In this document: positions 27,974 to 36,450 of the stretch, piece by piece
Layout of the letters: the number at the start of each line of letters is the position of its first letter
How positions within the stretch are numbered: position 1 is the stretch's first letter
From: Novipirellula galeiformis
GTDB lineage: Bacteria; Planctomycetota; Planctomycetia; Pirellulales; Pirellulaceae
NCBI RefSeq assembly: GCF_007860095.1
Contig: NZ_SJPT01000005.1
Span: 62,001 to 126,000, forward strand
Direction: 5' to 3'
DNA length: 64,000 bases
Notes under the pieces: generated by a model
Databases searched by the model: none
What the model saw: only the letters and a program-made list of their open reading frames with translations
What the model was told of the DNA's origin: nothing
Made by a program: the position numbers and the translations under genes

Positions 27974-28136
27974 GTTAGCCGTTTGGGCCAACGCGGTGAC
28001 ACATTTTTTCGTAGCTACCTTCGCCAGAAGGTGGTGATTCGCATTTGCGCGGCAACCATCCACGCTCTGGCGAGCGTAGCTACAAAACGCAATACGTCGC
28101 CTCAAAATGCTTCACCGCGTTAGCCCAAACAGCTAA
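27974..28136. repeat. MITE-like element, copy B
   Basis: 163 bp with long terminal inverted repeats: left GTTAGCCGTTTGGGCCAACG and right the complement with few changes (ending CCCAAACAGCTAAC), each followed inward by GCGGTGA and CATTTT. CGTAGCTAC palindromes lie inside both arms. The inside matches copy A (CCACGCTCTGGCGAGCGTAGCTAC, given here as two parts CCACGCTCTGG and CGAGCGTAGCTAC). No coding capacity. Confidence 0.8.
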
Positions 28137-28218
28137 CTCAATCAGCAGCTCCCTCGATTCACGAAGTCAGCACCGCTTGTCATTCGTGAACGAGGAAGGA
28201 GCAGAGCCTGAGCGAAGA

Positions 28219-28263
28219 ATTTCGAGCACGGGTATTTCGAGCGCGTGTATTTCGAGCATGGGT
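28219..28263. repeat. 15-bp tandem repeat
   Basis: Three units related to ATTTCGAGCACGGGT, with changes only at the tail of the unit. Intergenic. Confidence 0.8.
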
Positions 28264-28323
28264 GCAGCGATGGCGGGCTAACAAGATCCGCGACGCCAGA
28301 GGATCGGAGCGGTGATAAAATTG

Positions 28324-28575
28324 CTAGACGTATTTTTCGAGCAGTTTGGCGAGCTGCTCGGGATTGTCGTCTTCCTGCAATTGAGCGATCTGTTCCTCTT
28401 TCAAGCCAATTTTGGCCAAATGGCTGGTCAACCGCTTCCACACCTGAGCTCGCTTCTTGCCTTCGCTAAGGTACAGTTCGGTAACCGCCTCCATGGCCTT
28501 TTGAAGCCCGATGGAATCACGGTTTTCGTAGTAATTCTTGATAATTTTTTCTTGATGCCGAGTGCGTTCGGTCAT
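28324..28575 (-). CDS. Small conserved-looking helical protein, unknown function
   Basis: 83 residues from the ATG at 28575 (a GTG lies 6 bp upstream). The protein is charged, helical and cytoplasmic-looking (MTERTRHQEKIIKNYYENRD ... LEKYV), with no signal peptide, Cys or metal motif. Base composition and codon use look coding. It is divergent from aroH and has no operon partner. I do not recognise a named family. Confidence 0.65.
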   Translation of the reverse strand: MTERTRHQEKIIKNYYENRDSIGLQKAMEAVTELYLSEGKKRAQVWKRLTSHLAKIGLKEEQIAQLQEDDNPEQLAKLLEKYV

Positions 28576-28850
28576 TGTCACTCCGTGGTGGTAGGGTGGA
28601 CAAACAATCTTGCCATGAAGAGGATGGAGGGAGGAGCAAACCGCCCTCGCTATTCACAATAGGGTTTGCGAATCCCGATTCTGAACTCTCCCCAGTTATC
28701 GGTCGTGGTGCAGTTAATCTATAGTAGCGATGGTCGGAGCCTGGGCTAGCGTCGCGATTGGCTTCCGATTCTCTGCGGTTCCGGATGATCGGAGCGGCAA
28801 GATCGCGATTCCAGCTAAAATTTTGTTTTAATTAAAGAGATCAGCCAGCG
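28576..28850. promoter_or_regulatory. Divergent intergenic region upstream of aroH
   Basis: 275 bp between two divergent genes must hold both promoters. An A/T-rich stretch just before aroH (TTTTGTTTTAATTAAAGAGA, about 28822-28841) is the most promoter- or leader-like part. No operator or riboswitch was recognised. Confidence 0.35.
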
Positions 28851-29279
28851 ATGACAGTTTGCCGTGGAGTGCGAGGCGCGACCAGCGTCGAGAAAGATGA
28901 TCGTGATCAAATTCTCACCGCGACTCGTCAATTACTTGCCTTGATGATTCGTCAAAACCAGATTGACTCAGCGGACGTTGCCAGCGCCACCTTTACCGTG
29001 ACCAGCGATTTGACGGCTGAGTTTCCGGCGTTTGCCGCCCGACAACTCGGCTGGCTCGAGGTGCCGCTATTGTGCGGTTACGAGGTTTCGGTCGTGGGCT
29101 CACTGCCGCGTTGCATTCGTGTCATGCTGCACTGGAACACCGACAAAACGCAATCGGAAATCCAGCACGTCTACTTGCACGAAGCCAAGCGATTGCGTCC
29201 CGATCTTTCGAAATATCCACCGGTTGATTTTGAAGAACTGGAACTCTGGATCCAGGATCACTTGCGTACCGAAGGCTAG
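28851..29279 (+). CDS. aroH: Chorismate mutase, AroH type
   Basis: Converts chorismate to prephenate for Phe and Tyr synthesis. 142 residues, slightly longer than the ~127 of Bacillus AroH. Family marks are the N-terminal [17 protein letters not shown] with the active-site Arg (R8), the [24 protein letters not shown] block with a second active-site Arg, and the C-terminal [13 protein letters not shown]. It is a stand-alone AroH-fold trimer rather than the helical AroQ type. A weak leader precedes the ATG. The next gene begins 28 bp downstream. Confidence 0.93.
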   Translation: MTVCRGVRGATSVEKDDRDQILTATRQLLALMIRQNQIDSADVASATFTVTSDLTAEFPAFAARQLGWLEVPLLCGYEVSVVGSLPRCIRVMLHWNTDKTQSEIQHVYLHEAKRLRPDLSKYPPVDFEELELWIQDHLRTEG

Positions 29280-29306
29280 CGTTACGGGCGTGAATCTTGC
29301 TGACCT

Positions 29307-30389
29307 GTGAATCGGCCAAGGGCGTTTCCAATCCACCCGCCGCTTCCGCGCTCCCACGTCAACGCGTCGTGGGATGATATCGACCCCCTAGCCCCCGAGG
29401 CATCTACGTTGGCTCCATCACCACGGATTCGCTGGAAACCTGATACCGCTCTATCCACGATTCATGCCGCCTATGCGGTGGCGGTGGGTGCCACATGCAC
29501 GGACGAAAAACTCGAACTTGCTTTGGTTCCCTACGCGACTCAGATCAACGAGCGATTGCTTTCGTCTTCCCTCGATATGCATCGATTTTGGAACAACTTG
29601 GTCGCCGAGTCGATTCACCGAGACGCCGTCAGCAAGGCCTGTGAGGCGGCGTTAATTGCCGCAGGATGCAGTGAATTGCAAGTCGATCAAACCAGTCGTG
29701 GGATCGTCCGCCAATTGGACGAGTGCCGAATCGTGGTCCGCGATCGTTTCCCGCGGTTGAGCGATCAACTCGAACTCCGCTCACGTCCGCTCAAAGAGCG
29801 ATGGGATACCGTCGGACGCGGTTTGCTAAACCAAATTGCGAAACAGATTTGGGGCGATAGCCCGCCCAAAAACTGGTGGCCCCCAAGCGTCGATGGGCTG
29901 TGGGTCCAACCGGTGCGCGGCGGTGACGGTGGCTTTGCTGCGGACAGCGAGGACGCCAAAGTCCCCGCGATTTGGATCGAGGCGATGTTGACCGACGTCG
30001 AACCGAGTGTGCCCGAAGTGGTGCGTGTGGCGTGGTTGATGACACGCGTTGCGATTGAGCAACATATCGCTGAGAAATCACTGACGTCCAAACCAGGCGA
30101 CAGCACCTTTGGCAGACCCTTGTCGCTTTTGTCGGCATGGGCATTCGCTTCGGTACCGTTGGTGCTGCGCGCGGCAGCGGAGTTGGACTTGACTCGACCG
30201 GATGCGCTACCGATTGCAAACGCGACGAGGTTATGGCGATTGAGCGATGCGGGGATTGCTGGTGACGTGGTGACGCAGTGGTGGGACAAACTCCAGACTC
30301 AGCCCGTACCGCTTCCGGTTGCGCTGAAGTCGTTGTCCCAAGCGATCGAAGAAAACCAATTGATCCCACCGCCCGCCGATCCGATCTAG
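29307..30389 (+). CDS. Hypothetical protein, possibly in an operon with aroH
   Basis: 360 residues from a GTG at 29307. No signal peptide and no strong TM; it looks soluble and helical. A patch of mostly apolar residues near 265-295 (LSLLSAWAFASVPLVLRAAAEL) could be a buried helix. Trp-rich motifs are present (KNWWPPSVDGLWVQP, VTQWWDKL). I recognise no family or catalytic motif. The 28-bp gap after aroH and the same strand suggest co-transcription; a role with AroH is unproven. Confidence 0.65.
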   Translation: MNRPRAFPIHPPLPRSHVNASWDDIDPLAPEASTLAPSPRIRWKPDTALSTIHAAYAVAVGATCTDEKLELALVPYATQINERLLSSSLDMHRFWNNLVAESIHRDAVSKACEAALIAAGCSELQVDQTSRGIVRQLDECRIVVRDRFPRLSDQLELRSRPLKERWDTVGRGLLNQIAKQIWGDSPPKNWWPPSVDGLWVQPVRGGDGGFAADSEDAKVPAIWIEAMLTDVEPSVPEVVRVAWLMTRVAIEQHIAEKSLTSKPGDSTFGRPLSLLSAWAFASVPLVLRAAAELDLTRPDALPIANATRLWRLSDAGIAGDVVTQWWDKLQTQPVPLPVALKSLSQAIEENQLIPPPADPI

Positions 30390-30665
30390 ATCACCATGGG
30401 TGGACGAGGGTCCCCGCAGGTGCGGTTGACAGTAAGGCCAGCGTTTTCGTAGAGCGAGTTGGAGAGTGGGAAGCCAGCCTTGGCGACCGATATACTCCAC
30501 CACCCGGAGCGGGCGAAGCTCGATCGTTCTACAGATTCTTTTGCGATCCTGTACCCCACCAGCACCAGGATGTCTTAAAATGAGACAACCCTTGGCTGGG
30601 ATCTTTGTGACTGAAAAACAGCCTGCTCGATGCGTTTCGAGTATTCACGATGCGAAAAGCGACTG

Positions 30666-32552
30666 ATGACAGCATATTTGACGGTGCGCAGCGGACCCGA
30701 GAAGGGCCGACAATTCCCCCTCGACCGAGAGCGGCCGATGCATATCGGACGCGGGAAGAGCTGTGAAATCATGTTGACCGATCCCGTCAGCTCACGCTTC
30801 CATGCCGTGATTTACTTCGAAGACGGCAATTGGCACTTGCGGGATACGAGCAGCCGCAATGGGACGTTGGTGAACGACCAAAAAACGGACCACGCCCGGA
30901 TGCTCAGCCTTCATACCATCACGATCGGCAGCACCGAGCTTCAGCTGATTGAACCTGCTGGGGAAACTTCCGACGACACTTCGCTCACACAAACCGTTTC
31001 GTTCGAGTTGGTCAAAACCGAACATTGGGCTGGCGAAGATCAAGATCCGATCGCCCAAGTCGCCTCCACAGGCCATCTGATTGATCTGTACACGTTAAGT
31101 CTAAGCTTGCTGCGCTGCGAGAATCCCGACGAAGTCATTAGCACCTTGATTGAGCTGCTTCGCGATCGAACTCAAGCCGACGTGGTGGGCATTTCGTTCG
31201 ACGCCGGTGACGGCCGTTTGAAACCGCGGCGAGTCGAGCCACCGGATGCCGCGAATTTGATCACGATCGAAAAAGCACTGGTGCGGCGAATCGTCAAAGA
31301 AGGCGAAGCGGTTTGGATCAACGACCCGGCCAAGACGAATGGCAGCGCCCTGAGCAGCGCTGATCAGCTGAGCGGCACTGACAAGCGGAGCGGCGCTAGC
31401 AAACGGAGCGGCATTGGCAAGAACGACCCTTGGTCGGACATTATCGTGGCACCGATCCACTGTGACGATACGAACATGGGTGTGTTACAACTGTATCGAC
31501 GCGACCCGAACTTTAGCCAATCGCAATTTGAATTGACCATCGCTGCGGCACGACTGTTGTCCATTGGACTCAGCCGAGCTTTCGAACGCGATTCACTCAA
31601 GGCCGATCGTCGCCGGATCGCCGACCGCAACGCCGACTCGGACGAGCTTGTCGGGTCGAGTGCGGTGATGCAAAAATTGAAAGAACGAATCGAACGGGTT
31701 GGCAAGGCCAGCGGCAGCGTATTGATCCGCGGCGAAAGCGGCGTGGGAAAGGAATTGGTCGCCCGTGCGGTGCATCGGGCAAGTTTGCGTTCTAAACGGC
31801 CGATGTTGACGGTCAATTGTGCCGCGATTCCCCACGAGTTGATCGAGAGTCAATTGTTCGGCCACCGCAAAGGATCCTTTACGGGTGCGGACAACGACCA
31901 CATTGGATGGTTTCAACAAGCGCATACAGGGACGTTGTTTCTTGACGAGGTCGGAGAGTTGACGCTCGAAGGTCAAGCGAAGCTATTACGAATCCTCGAA
32001 GGACATCCCTTTTTGCCGGTCGGTGCGACCGAAGAGGTGCTCGTCGATGTGCGCGTCATTGCGGCAACGAACCGAGACTTAGCCGAGTTTGTGCGAGAGA
32101 AACGCTTTCGTGAAGATTTGTTTTATCGGCTCAGCGTGTTCGAGCTGCTCGTGCCGCCGCTACGGGATCGCGGCGATGACATCGAGTTGTTGGTCGGACA
32201 TTTTTTAGATCACTTCCGCCGCCAACACGGCCGTCCCCTGTTAGCGATCAGCGACGAAGCACGGATACGGTTGTTGGAGTACGCTTGGCCCGGCAACGTC
32301 CGTCAATTGCGAAATGTGATCGACAGCGCGGTCGTGATGGCCGACGACCCGGCGATCGAAGCCGATGATCTCGGACTGCGCGATGCGGGACTGAGCCGAC
32401 TAGACACCCTGCGGCTCGATGAGTGGGAACGCCGGTTGATCCGCAAAGCGCTCGAGCGCACCGGCGGCAACGTTCCCGAAGCCGCTGGGCTGCTGGGGAT
32501 CAGTCGGGCAACGGCCTATCGCAAAATCACGGAATATGAGATTGATCGGTAA
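30666..32552 (+). CDS. FHA-GAF-AAA+ sigma-54-dependent transcriptional activator
   Basis: 628 residues from the ATG at 30666 (an upstream ATG at 30630 is less likely). An FHA domain (about 10-95, with IGRGKSCEIML and SRFHAVIYF, SSRNGTLVN) would bind a phosphothreonine peptide. A GAF-like sensor follows (about 150-320) and contains a repeated linker (see 31353). The AAA+ sigma-54 domain has Walker A GESGVGKELVARAVH, the sigma-54 contact loop GSFTGAD and Walker B GTLFLDEVGEL. The C-terminal Fis-type HTH is NVPEAAGLLGISRATAYRKI. It is therefore an enhancer-binding protein gated by FHA/GAF instead of a receiver. Target promoters are unknown. Confidence 0.93.
   Translation: MTAYLTVRSGPEKGRQFPLDRERPMHIGRGKSCEIMLTDPVSSRFHAVIYFEDGNWHLRDTSSRNGTLVNDQKTDHARMLSLHTITIGSTELQLIEPAGETSDDTSLTQTVSFELVKTEHWAGEDQDPIAQVASTGHLIDLYTLSLSLLRCENPDEVISTLIELLRDRTQADVVGISFDAGDGRLKPRRVEPPDAANLITIEKALVRRIVKEGEAVWINDPAKTNGSALSSADQLSGTDKRSGASKRSGIGKNDPWSDIIVAPIHCDDTNMGVLQLYRRDPNFSQSQFELTIAAARLLSIGLSRAFERDSLKADRRRIADRNADSDELVGSSAVMQKLKERIERVGKASGSVLIRGESGVGKELVARAVHRASLRSKRPMLTVNCAAIPHELIESQLFGHRKGSFTGADNDHIGWFQQAHTGTLFLDEVGELTLEGQAKLLRILEGHPFLPVGATEEVLVDVRVIAATNRDLAEFVREKRFREDLFYRLSVFELLVPPLRDRGDDIELLVGHFLDHFRRQHGRPLLAISDEARIRLLEYAWPGNVRQLRNVIDSAVVMADDPAIEADDLGLRDAGLSRLDTLRLDEWERRLIRKALERTGGNVPEAAGLLGISRATAYRKITEYEIDR
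31353..31424. repeat. 18-bp in-frame tandem repeat in the FHA-sigma54 activator
   Basis: Four units of 18 bp beginning AGC-GGC (first AGCAGC). They encode a Ser/Gly/Lys-rich linker (SSADQL SGTDKR SGASKR SGIGKN). Units differ by a few bases, so it is older than the kinase repeat. Confidence 0.8.
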
Positions 32553-32685
32553 AGCACCGTGGATGGACTGCACGCTAACGGCACCAATCATGCCTCGCTC
32601 GCGACGGATGACTTTGTCGATTTTGCTGGATGTACAGGCATAAAAGTGCCGATGAGCGACAATAGAAGGTGGAGGAAATACGTAC

Positions 32686-33639
32686 ATGGGCAGCAACCCC
32701 CCGCAACAACTTCGACGCTACGTCGACATGTGGGCGTTGCCGGGGATGCACCCCAGCAACGTCGAATTGTTGCAAAAGCTAAAAACGGCCGATACCAATC
32801 ACTTCACCACCCACATGGACGTGGTGGGGACGGTGTCCGAGCAGGATCCTGAATCGGGCGACTGGGAAAAGTCGCACATGCTAGGGCTGCGCACCGATGT
32901 CTGGAAAGCCGACAAGGCGGAGATGGAAGATGCGCTCGATGTGCTACAAAACCAACGACGCACCGAGTTGAAACAGCAGATCAAAAAGTCAGGCCGACTA
33001 AGCGGGAAGCAGCAAAAGCAACTCGACGAAAAACTCGCCGAGGATTGCGTGATGCAAATGGATGCCGGTGCAATCGAAAAACGCCGACTGGTCTTAAAGC
33101 TGTTCAAAACATCGAACGAACGAACCAGTTGGTGTGGCACGATTGAACAGATCACCACGACCGAAGTGCACAACTCGATCGGTACCGGCAAAAGTCTCTT
33201 GACGATGGCGGTGCTGTTGCCTCGCACCGAATGCGTCACGTACATCCAGCAAAACCACCGCACCTTTCGCATCCCATCGCTATTCACATTTGCTTTTTAC
33301 CACAAAGGGCAAATGCAACACCTCACACTCAAACGCCATTGGATTTCAATCGGAGCCGACTTCGAAATCGAGTTAGCAGGCAAGTCGATCGGCGAGATTG
33401 ATGGCCGCTTGTTCTCTTTTGGATCGGATAGCTACTTGGACCTCGATCCATGCGAACTGAGTGAGAACCGGAAATTTGTCGATCTGATGACGTTGTTCAC
33501 CGCCAGCGTTGGCTATCACAAAGCGATGCGAAAAAGTGTCGATCGACGAGTCCAAGCGACGCTTGAGGGCGACTCGCATTGCCACGTGATCGAGGACGAA
33601 GAGATTCGTTTGCTGCACAACGGCCGCTCCGCCGCGTAG
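32686..33639 (+). CDS. Hypothetical protein with LURP-one/Tubby-C-like C-terminal half
   Basis: 317 residues. A good Shine-Dalgarno site (GGAGG at about 32671) precedes the ATG at 32686. The N-terminal half (about 1-150) is charged and helical (many Lys, Gln, Glu) with no named fold. The C-terminal half contains a run close to the LURP-one-related pattern (FTFAFYHKGQMQ, ISIGADFEIELAGKSIGE, DGRLFSFGSDSYLDL). That family folds like the tubby C-terminal domain and is thought to bind membranes or lipids. The similarity is by eye and needs a profile search. No signal peptide. Confidence 0.65.
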   Translation: MGSNPPQQLRRYVDMWALPGMHPSNVELLQKLKTADTNHFTTHMDVVGTVSEQDPESGDWEKSHMLGLRTDVWKADKAEMEDALDVLQNQRRTELKQQIKKSGRLSGKQQKQLDEKLAEDCVMQMDAGAIEKRRLVLKLFKTSNERTSWCGTIEQITTTEVHNSIGTGKSLLTMAVLLPRTECVTYIQQNHRTFRIPSLFTFAFYHKGQMQHLTLKRHWISIGADFEIELAGKSIGEIDGRLFSFGSDSYLDLDPCELSENRKFVDLMTLFTASVGYHKAMRKSVDRRVQATLEGDSHCHVIEDEEIRLLHNGRSAA

Positions 33640-33723
33640 CCTGGGACGCTATCGCGAGTCCTTGCAACCTTTTCTTCGTGGTCTCCCACTTTCTAACCTG
33701 CTCGTCCGACGACCAACAAAGAA

Positions 33724-33846
33724 GGGCCGGTTCCCAGCGGCCTTGGATAACTAGATGTTCGATGCCGTTGGATACCGATGCAGTGTGCCCGATGGAGGAT
33801 CGATTACGTCGACCACGCATCGGGAACAGTCGGTAGGAACCGGCCC
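33724..33846. repeat. Palindromic REP-like element, copy 3
   Basis: The left arm (33724-33742, GGGCCGGTTCCCAGCGGCC) and right arm (33829-33846, GTCGGTAGGAACCGGCCC) are inverted. The inside (about 85 bp) differs from copies 1 and 2. It sits between two convergent genes. Confidence 0.75.
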
Positions 33847-33869
33847 TACTTGACTCGCCGATCGACTGG

Positions 33870-34688
33870 CTATCGCTGGACTCTCACCAGACGTACCGCG
33901 CCGCTGTCACAGCGTTTAAGCCCTGCGTTTGTCTGCACCAGGAGTGCACCGTCCTCGGCAATCCCTTGCACCGTGCCCTGGTAGTCGATGCCGCCATCGC
34001 GAAAGGCAATCGACTTGTTCGTCAGGAAACAACGAGTGCGGAACTCCGCCAACACCGAATCGGGCGACTCGCCAATCATCGCGACAATCTCCATGAACTC
34101 AGTCACGATCGGTTCGAGCAACTCAAACCGAGACGTCGTCCGGCCGGTGGCCGAAAACAATGATTGAACTGGAGCGGCATCGGCGTTTTCCACGATCGGT
34201 TGCTCGTTGATATTGACGCCGATCCCGACCACGACGCGATCCGCCATCGCTTGATTGGTTTCGATCAAGACTCCCGCAACTTTCCCATTGGCGAGATAGA
34301 CATCGTTGGGCCACTTCAGAAATGCGCTGACGGGGGCGAACAGGAATTCGATCGCACGAGCGGTGGCTAACCCCGCAGCCAAGGAGAGCAGCCCCCGGCG
34401 ATCAACCGCCAATAAATCAAAGGCAATCGTGAGCGAGAAGGTTAACGAATCTTCACTGCTAAGCCACGTATTGCCTTGCCGACCGCGACCGGCGGTTTGC
34501 CGATCGGCGATATACAAACGGGGCAGTTGTTCGAGGGATACGTTGGCTCGTTGTAAATCACCCAGCGCATCGGAATTGGTCGAGGCCGTGCTGTGGCGAT
34601 ACACCGCGGAGCCACAAACACGATCATCCAACAGCGATTGGACCACGCGCAGCCCGTTGCGGTCTACATCTTCGTCAGCCTCAATCAT
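33870..34688 (-). CDS. birA: Biotin-[acetyl-CoA-carboxylase] ligase, no HTH domain
   Basis: Attaches biotin to the BCCP subunit of acetyl-CoA carboxylase through biotinyl-AMP. 272 residues from the ATG at 34688, which overlaps the upstream gene's stop (ATGA). Motifs: TAGRGRQGNTW for the adenylate site, KWPNDVYLANGKVAGVLIE with the catalytic Lys, VVGIGVNIN, and a C-terminal SH3-like region (GTVQGIAEDGALLV). It lacks the N-terminal winged-helix repressor domain of E. coli BirA, so it is a class I ligase. An upstream in-frame start at 34745 would put the start inside the neighbouring gene. Confidence 0.92.
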   Translation of the reverse strand: MIEADEDVDRNGLRVVQSLLDDRVCGSAVYRHSTASTNSDALGDLQRANVSLEQLPRLYIADRQTAGRGRQGNTWLSSEDSLTFSLTIAFDLLAVDRRGLLSLAAGLATARAIEFLFAPVSAFLKWPNDVYLANGKVAGVLIETNQAMADRVVVGIGVNINEQPIVENADAAPVQSLFSATGRTTSRFELLEPIVTEFMEIVAMIGESPDSVLAEFRTRCFLTNKSIAFRDGGIDYQGTVQGIAEDGALLVQTNAGLKRCDSGAVRLVRVQR

Positions 34689-35068
34689 CCCAATACCCAC
34701 AAACTCATGGAAGCCAGGATCAGCAAGATCACGATCACTTGCCATGTCTTCAACTTGGAAGTGACCACAGAGTTATCGGAGAACTCTTCGCGAACAAATT
34801 CCTCGTAGTCGAAATCATCTTCGCCATCGACCTCGTCCGATTCCGTTTTCCAACCGTCGTCGTCACTGCTGCCGCAATGCCGACAGAATGTCGCACCGCC
34901 GCGTAGTTCGGCGCCACAATGGGGGCACGAAAAAGTCGAATCTTCTTTCACTTCGATGCCGTTGGCCTTTGAGGAATCCGCCCCCTTTCCTGATGCCGGG
35001 GGTCGAAGAATAGAGAACTGGTGTAGATTAGTGATTGCTGGTGGTTCCGATAACCCCGCGTGGATCAC
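34685..35068 (-). CDS. Zinc-ribbon protein with C-terminal membrane anchor
   Basis: 127 residues from a GTG at 35068; no ATG lies between that and the C-terminal TM. A zinc ribbon CPHCGAELRGGATFCRHCG (two CxxC pairs) is followed by an acidic linker and one C-terminal TM helix (VIVILLILASMSLWVLG). It is tail-anchored with the ribbon in the cytoplasm. Its stop overlaps the birA start by 4 bp, so the two are probably translated together; the functional link is unknown. It is divergent from moaA. Confidence 0.75.
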   Translation of the reverse strand: MIHAGLSEPPAITNLHQFSILRPPASGKGADSSKANGIEVKEDSTFSCPHCGAELRGGATFCRHCGSSDDDGWKTESDEVDGEDDFDYEEFVREEFSDNSVVTSKLKTWQVIVILLILASMSLWVLG

Positions 35069-35139
35069 GCCCCGCCAGGCTCAAGTACAGCTTGATCTAC
35101 CGATTTTGGGAAAGGACGACGCGGTCTTCACGCAATTCG

Positions 35140-36186
35140 ATGACACAAAATTCGACTTCAACCGAAACGTCGTGCAACGAAGGCCCTTTGGTCGATTCGC
35201 TGGGGCGAGTGCATACCAGCCTTCGCGTGAGCGTAACGGACCGCTGCAATTTACGTTGCTCCTACTGCATGCCAGAACTCGATGCGACGTTCATGCCTCG
35301 CGATCACCTGCTGTCGTTCGAAGAATTGCACCGCATCGTTGAACTTTTGGTTACGCGATGTCACGTTGACGATGTCCGATTGACCGGCGGGGAACCCCTC
35401 GTGCGACGCGACCTCGACCGTTTCGTGGCGATGTTGTCAAGCATCCCCAGACTCACCGACCTTTCCTTGACGACCAACGGAATCTTGCTCCGAGAGCAGG
35501 CCGAGAAACTCAAAGCGGCGGGATTAAAGCGATTGAACATCAGTATCGATACGCTCGATCGCGAAGTGTTCAAGAAGCTCGCACGGCGCGACTCGCTCGA
35601 CCAAACGCTCGAGGGAATCAATCGTGCGATTCGCTGTGGCTTCGAGTCGATCAAGTTGAACGCGATCGCAATCCAGGGGATCACGGAGCATGAGTTCATT
35701 TCCTTGATTGAGTTTGCGGCTTCCAAGGGAGTGGTGATTCGTTTTATCGAATTCATGCCCCTCGACTTTGATCGCGCCTGGCACAAGGATCGCGTTCTCA
35801 CAGGAGATCGTTTGCTGGAGTTGATCCAGCAGCACTTCGGCACGCTCATCGAACAACCGCGGGCAACGCCCTCTCAACCTGCCGAGCGGTTTACGTTGCC
35901 CGAGGGAGGCTATTTCTCAGGGGCGGAGATCGGGATCATTCGCTCGGTATCGCAGCCGTTTTGCCAAGCCTGTAACCGGTTGCGAATCACTGCGGACGGT
36001 TCGATCCGAAATTGTCTGTTCGCTCGTGAGGAAACGCCCCTTCGTGACCTAATGCGCCAAGGGGCTAGCAACGATGATTTGCTGAGCGTGATTCGAGCTT
36101 GTGTTGCTCAGAAGAAGCCGGGGCATGGGATCGATGCCGAGCAGTTTTCGCCCCCCGACCGAGCCATGTACTCGATTGGTGGTTAA
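35140..36186 (+). CDS. moaA: GTP 3',8-cyclase (molybdenum cofactor synthesis)
   Basis: A radical SAM enzyme of 348 residues that turns GTP into 3',8-cyclo-GTP for molybdopterin. The N-terminal cluster motif CNLRCSYC gives C36, C40 and C43. The second 4Fe-4S site, FCQACNRLRITADGSIRNC, is C-x2-C-x13-C. The protein ends in Gly-Gly, as usual for MoaA. The ATG at 35140 begins MTQNSTST; a frame extension upstream to 35035 overlaps the divergent gene. No other moa gene is in the window. Confidence 0.96.
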   Translation: MTQNSTSTETSCNEGPLVDSLGRVHTSLRVSVTDRCNLRCSYCMPELDATFMPRDHLLSFEELHRIVELLVTRCHVDDVRLTGGEPLVRRDLDRFVAMLSSIPRLTDLSLTTNGILLREQAEKLKAAGLKRLNISIDTLDREVFKKLARRDSLDQTLEGINRAIRCGFESIKLNAIAIQGITEHEFISLIEFAASKGVVIRFIEFMPLDFDRAWHKDRVLTGDRLLELIQQHFGTLIEQPRATPSQPAERFTLPEGGYFSGAEIGIIRSVSQPFCQACNRLRITADGSIRNCLFAREETPLRDLMRQGASNDDLLSVIRACVAQKKPGHGIDAEQFSPPDRAMYSIGG

Positions 36187-36450
36187 AGGGGCGGTGACTA
36201 AAGGGCGTTGGTGCTCCAAACAAGCGATCAAGGGCCGCGGCGGGTGGGCCTGCTTCGCGTTTCCCGGCTCACCCAATGCCCGATTTTTTGCCTGAACCTC
36301 CCCGCCGGAACATTCCCCTTAAGCCGGTCGACGGAGCGTTCGAGAGCGTCCGCGAATTCAACGCATTGGCGCTCTTCAAATAACGACACAAAAAGGTAAG
36401 AATCTCTCTCTCCTGTTCTATTTCCGGCCGACCCACTAGAGTATCTCCCC

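Larger units (their letters stand above)
27874..28323. other. Gene-free region with MITE-like copy B and a tandem repeat
   Basis: Between two convergent genes. It holds the MITE-like element at 27974-28136 and a 15-bp tandem repeat at 28219-28263. No gene or clear terminator was found in the rest. Confidence 0.6.
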
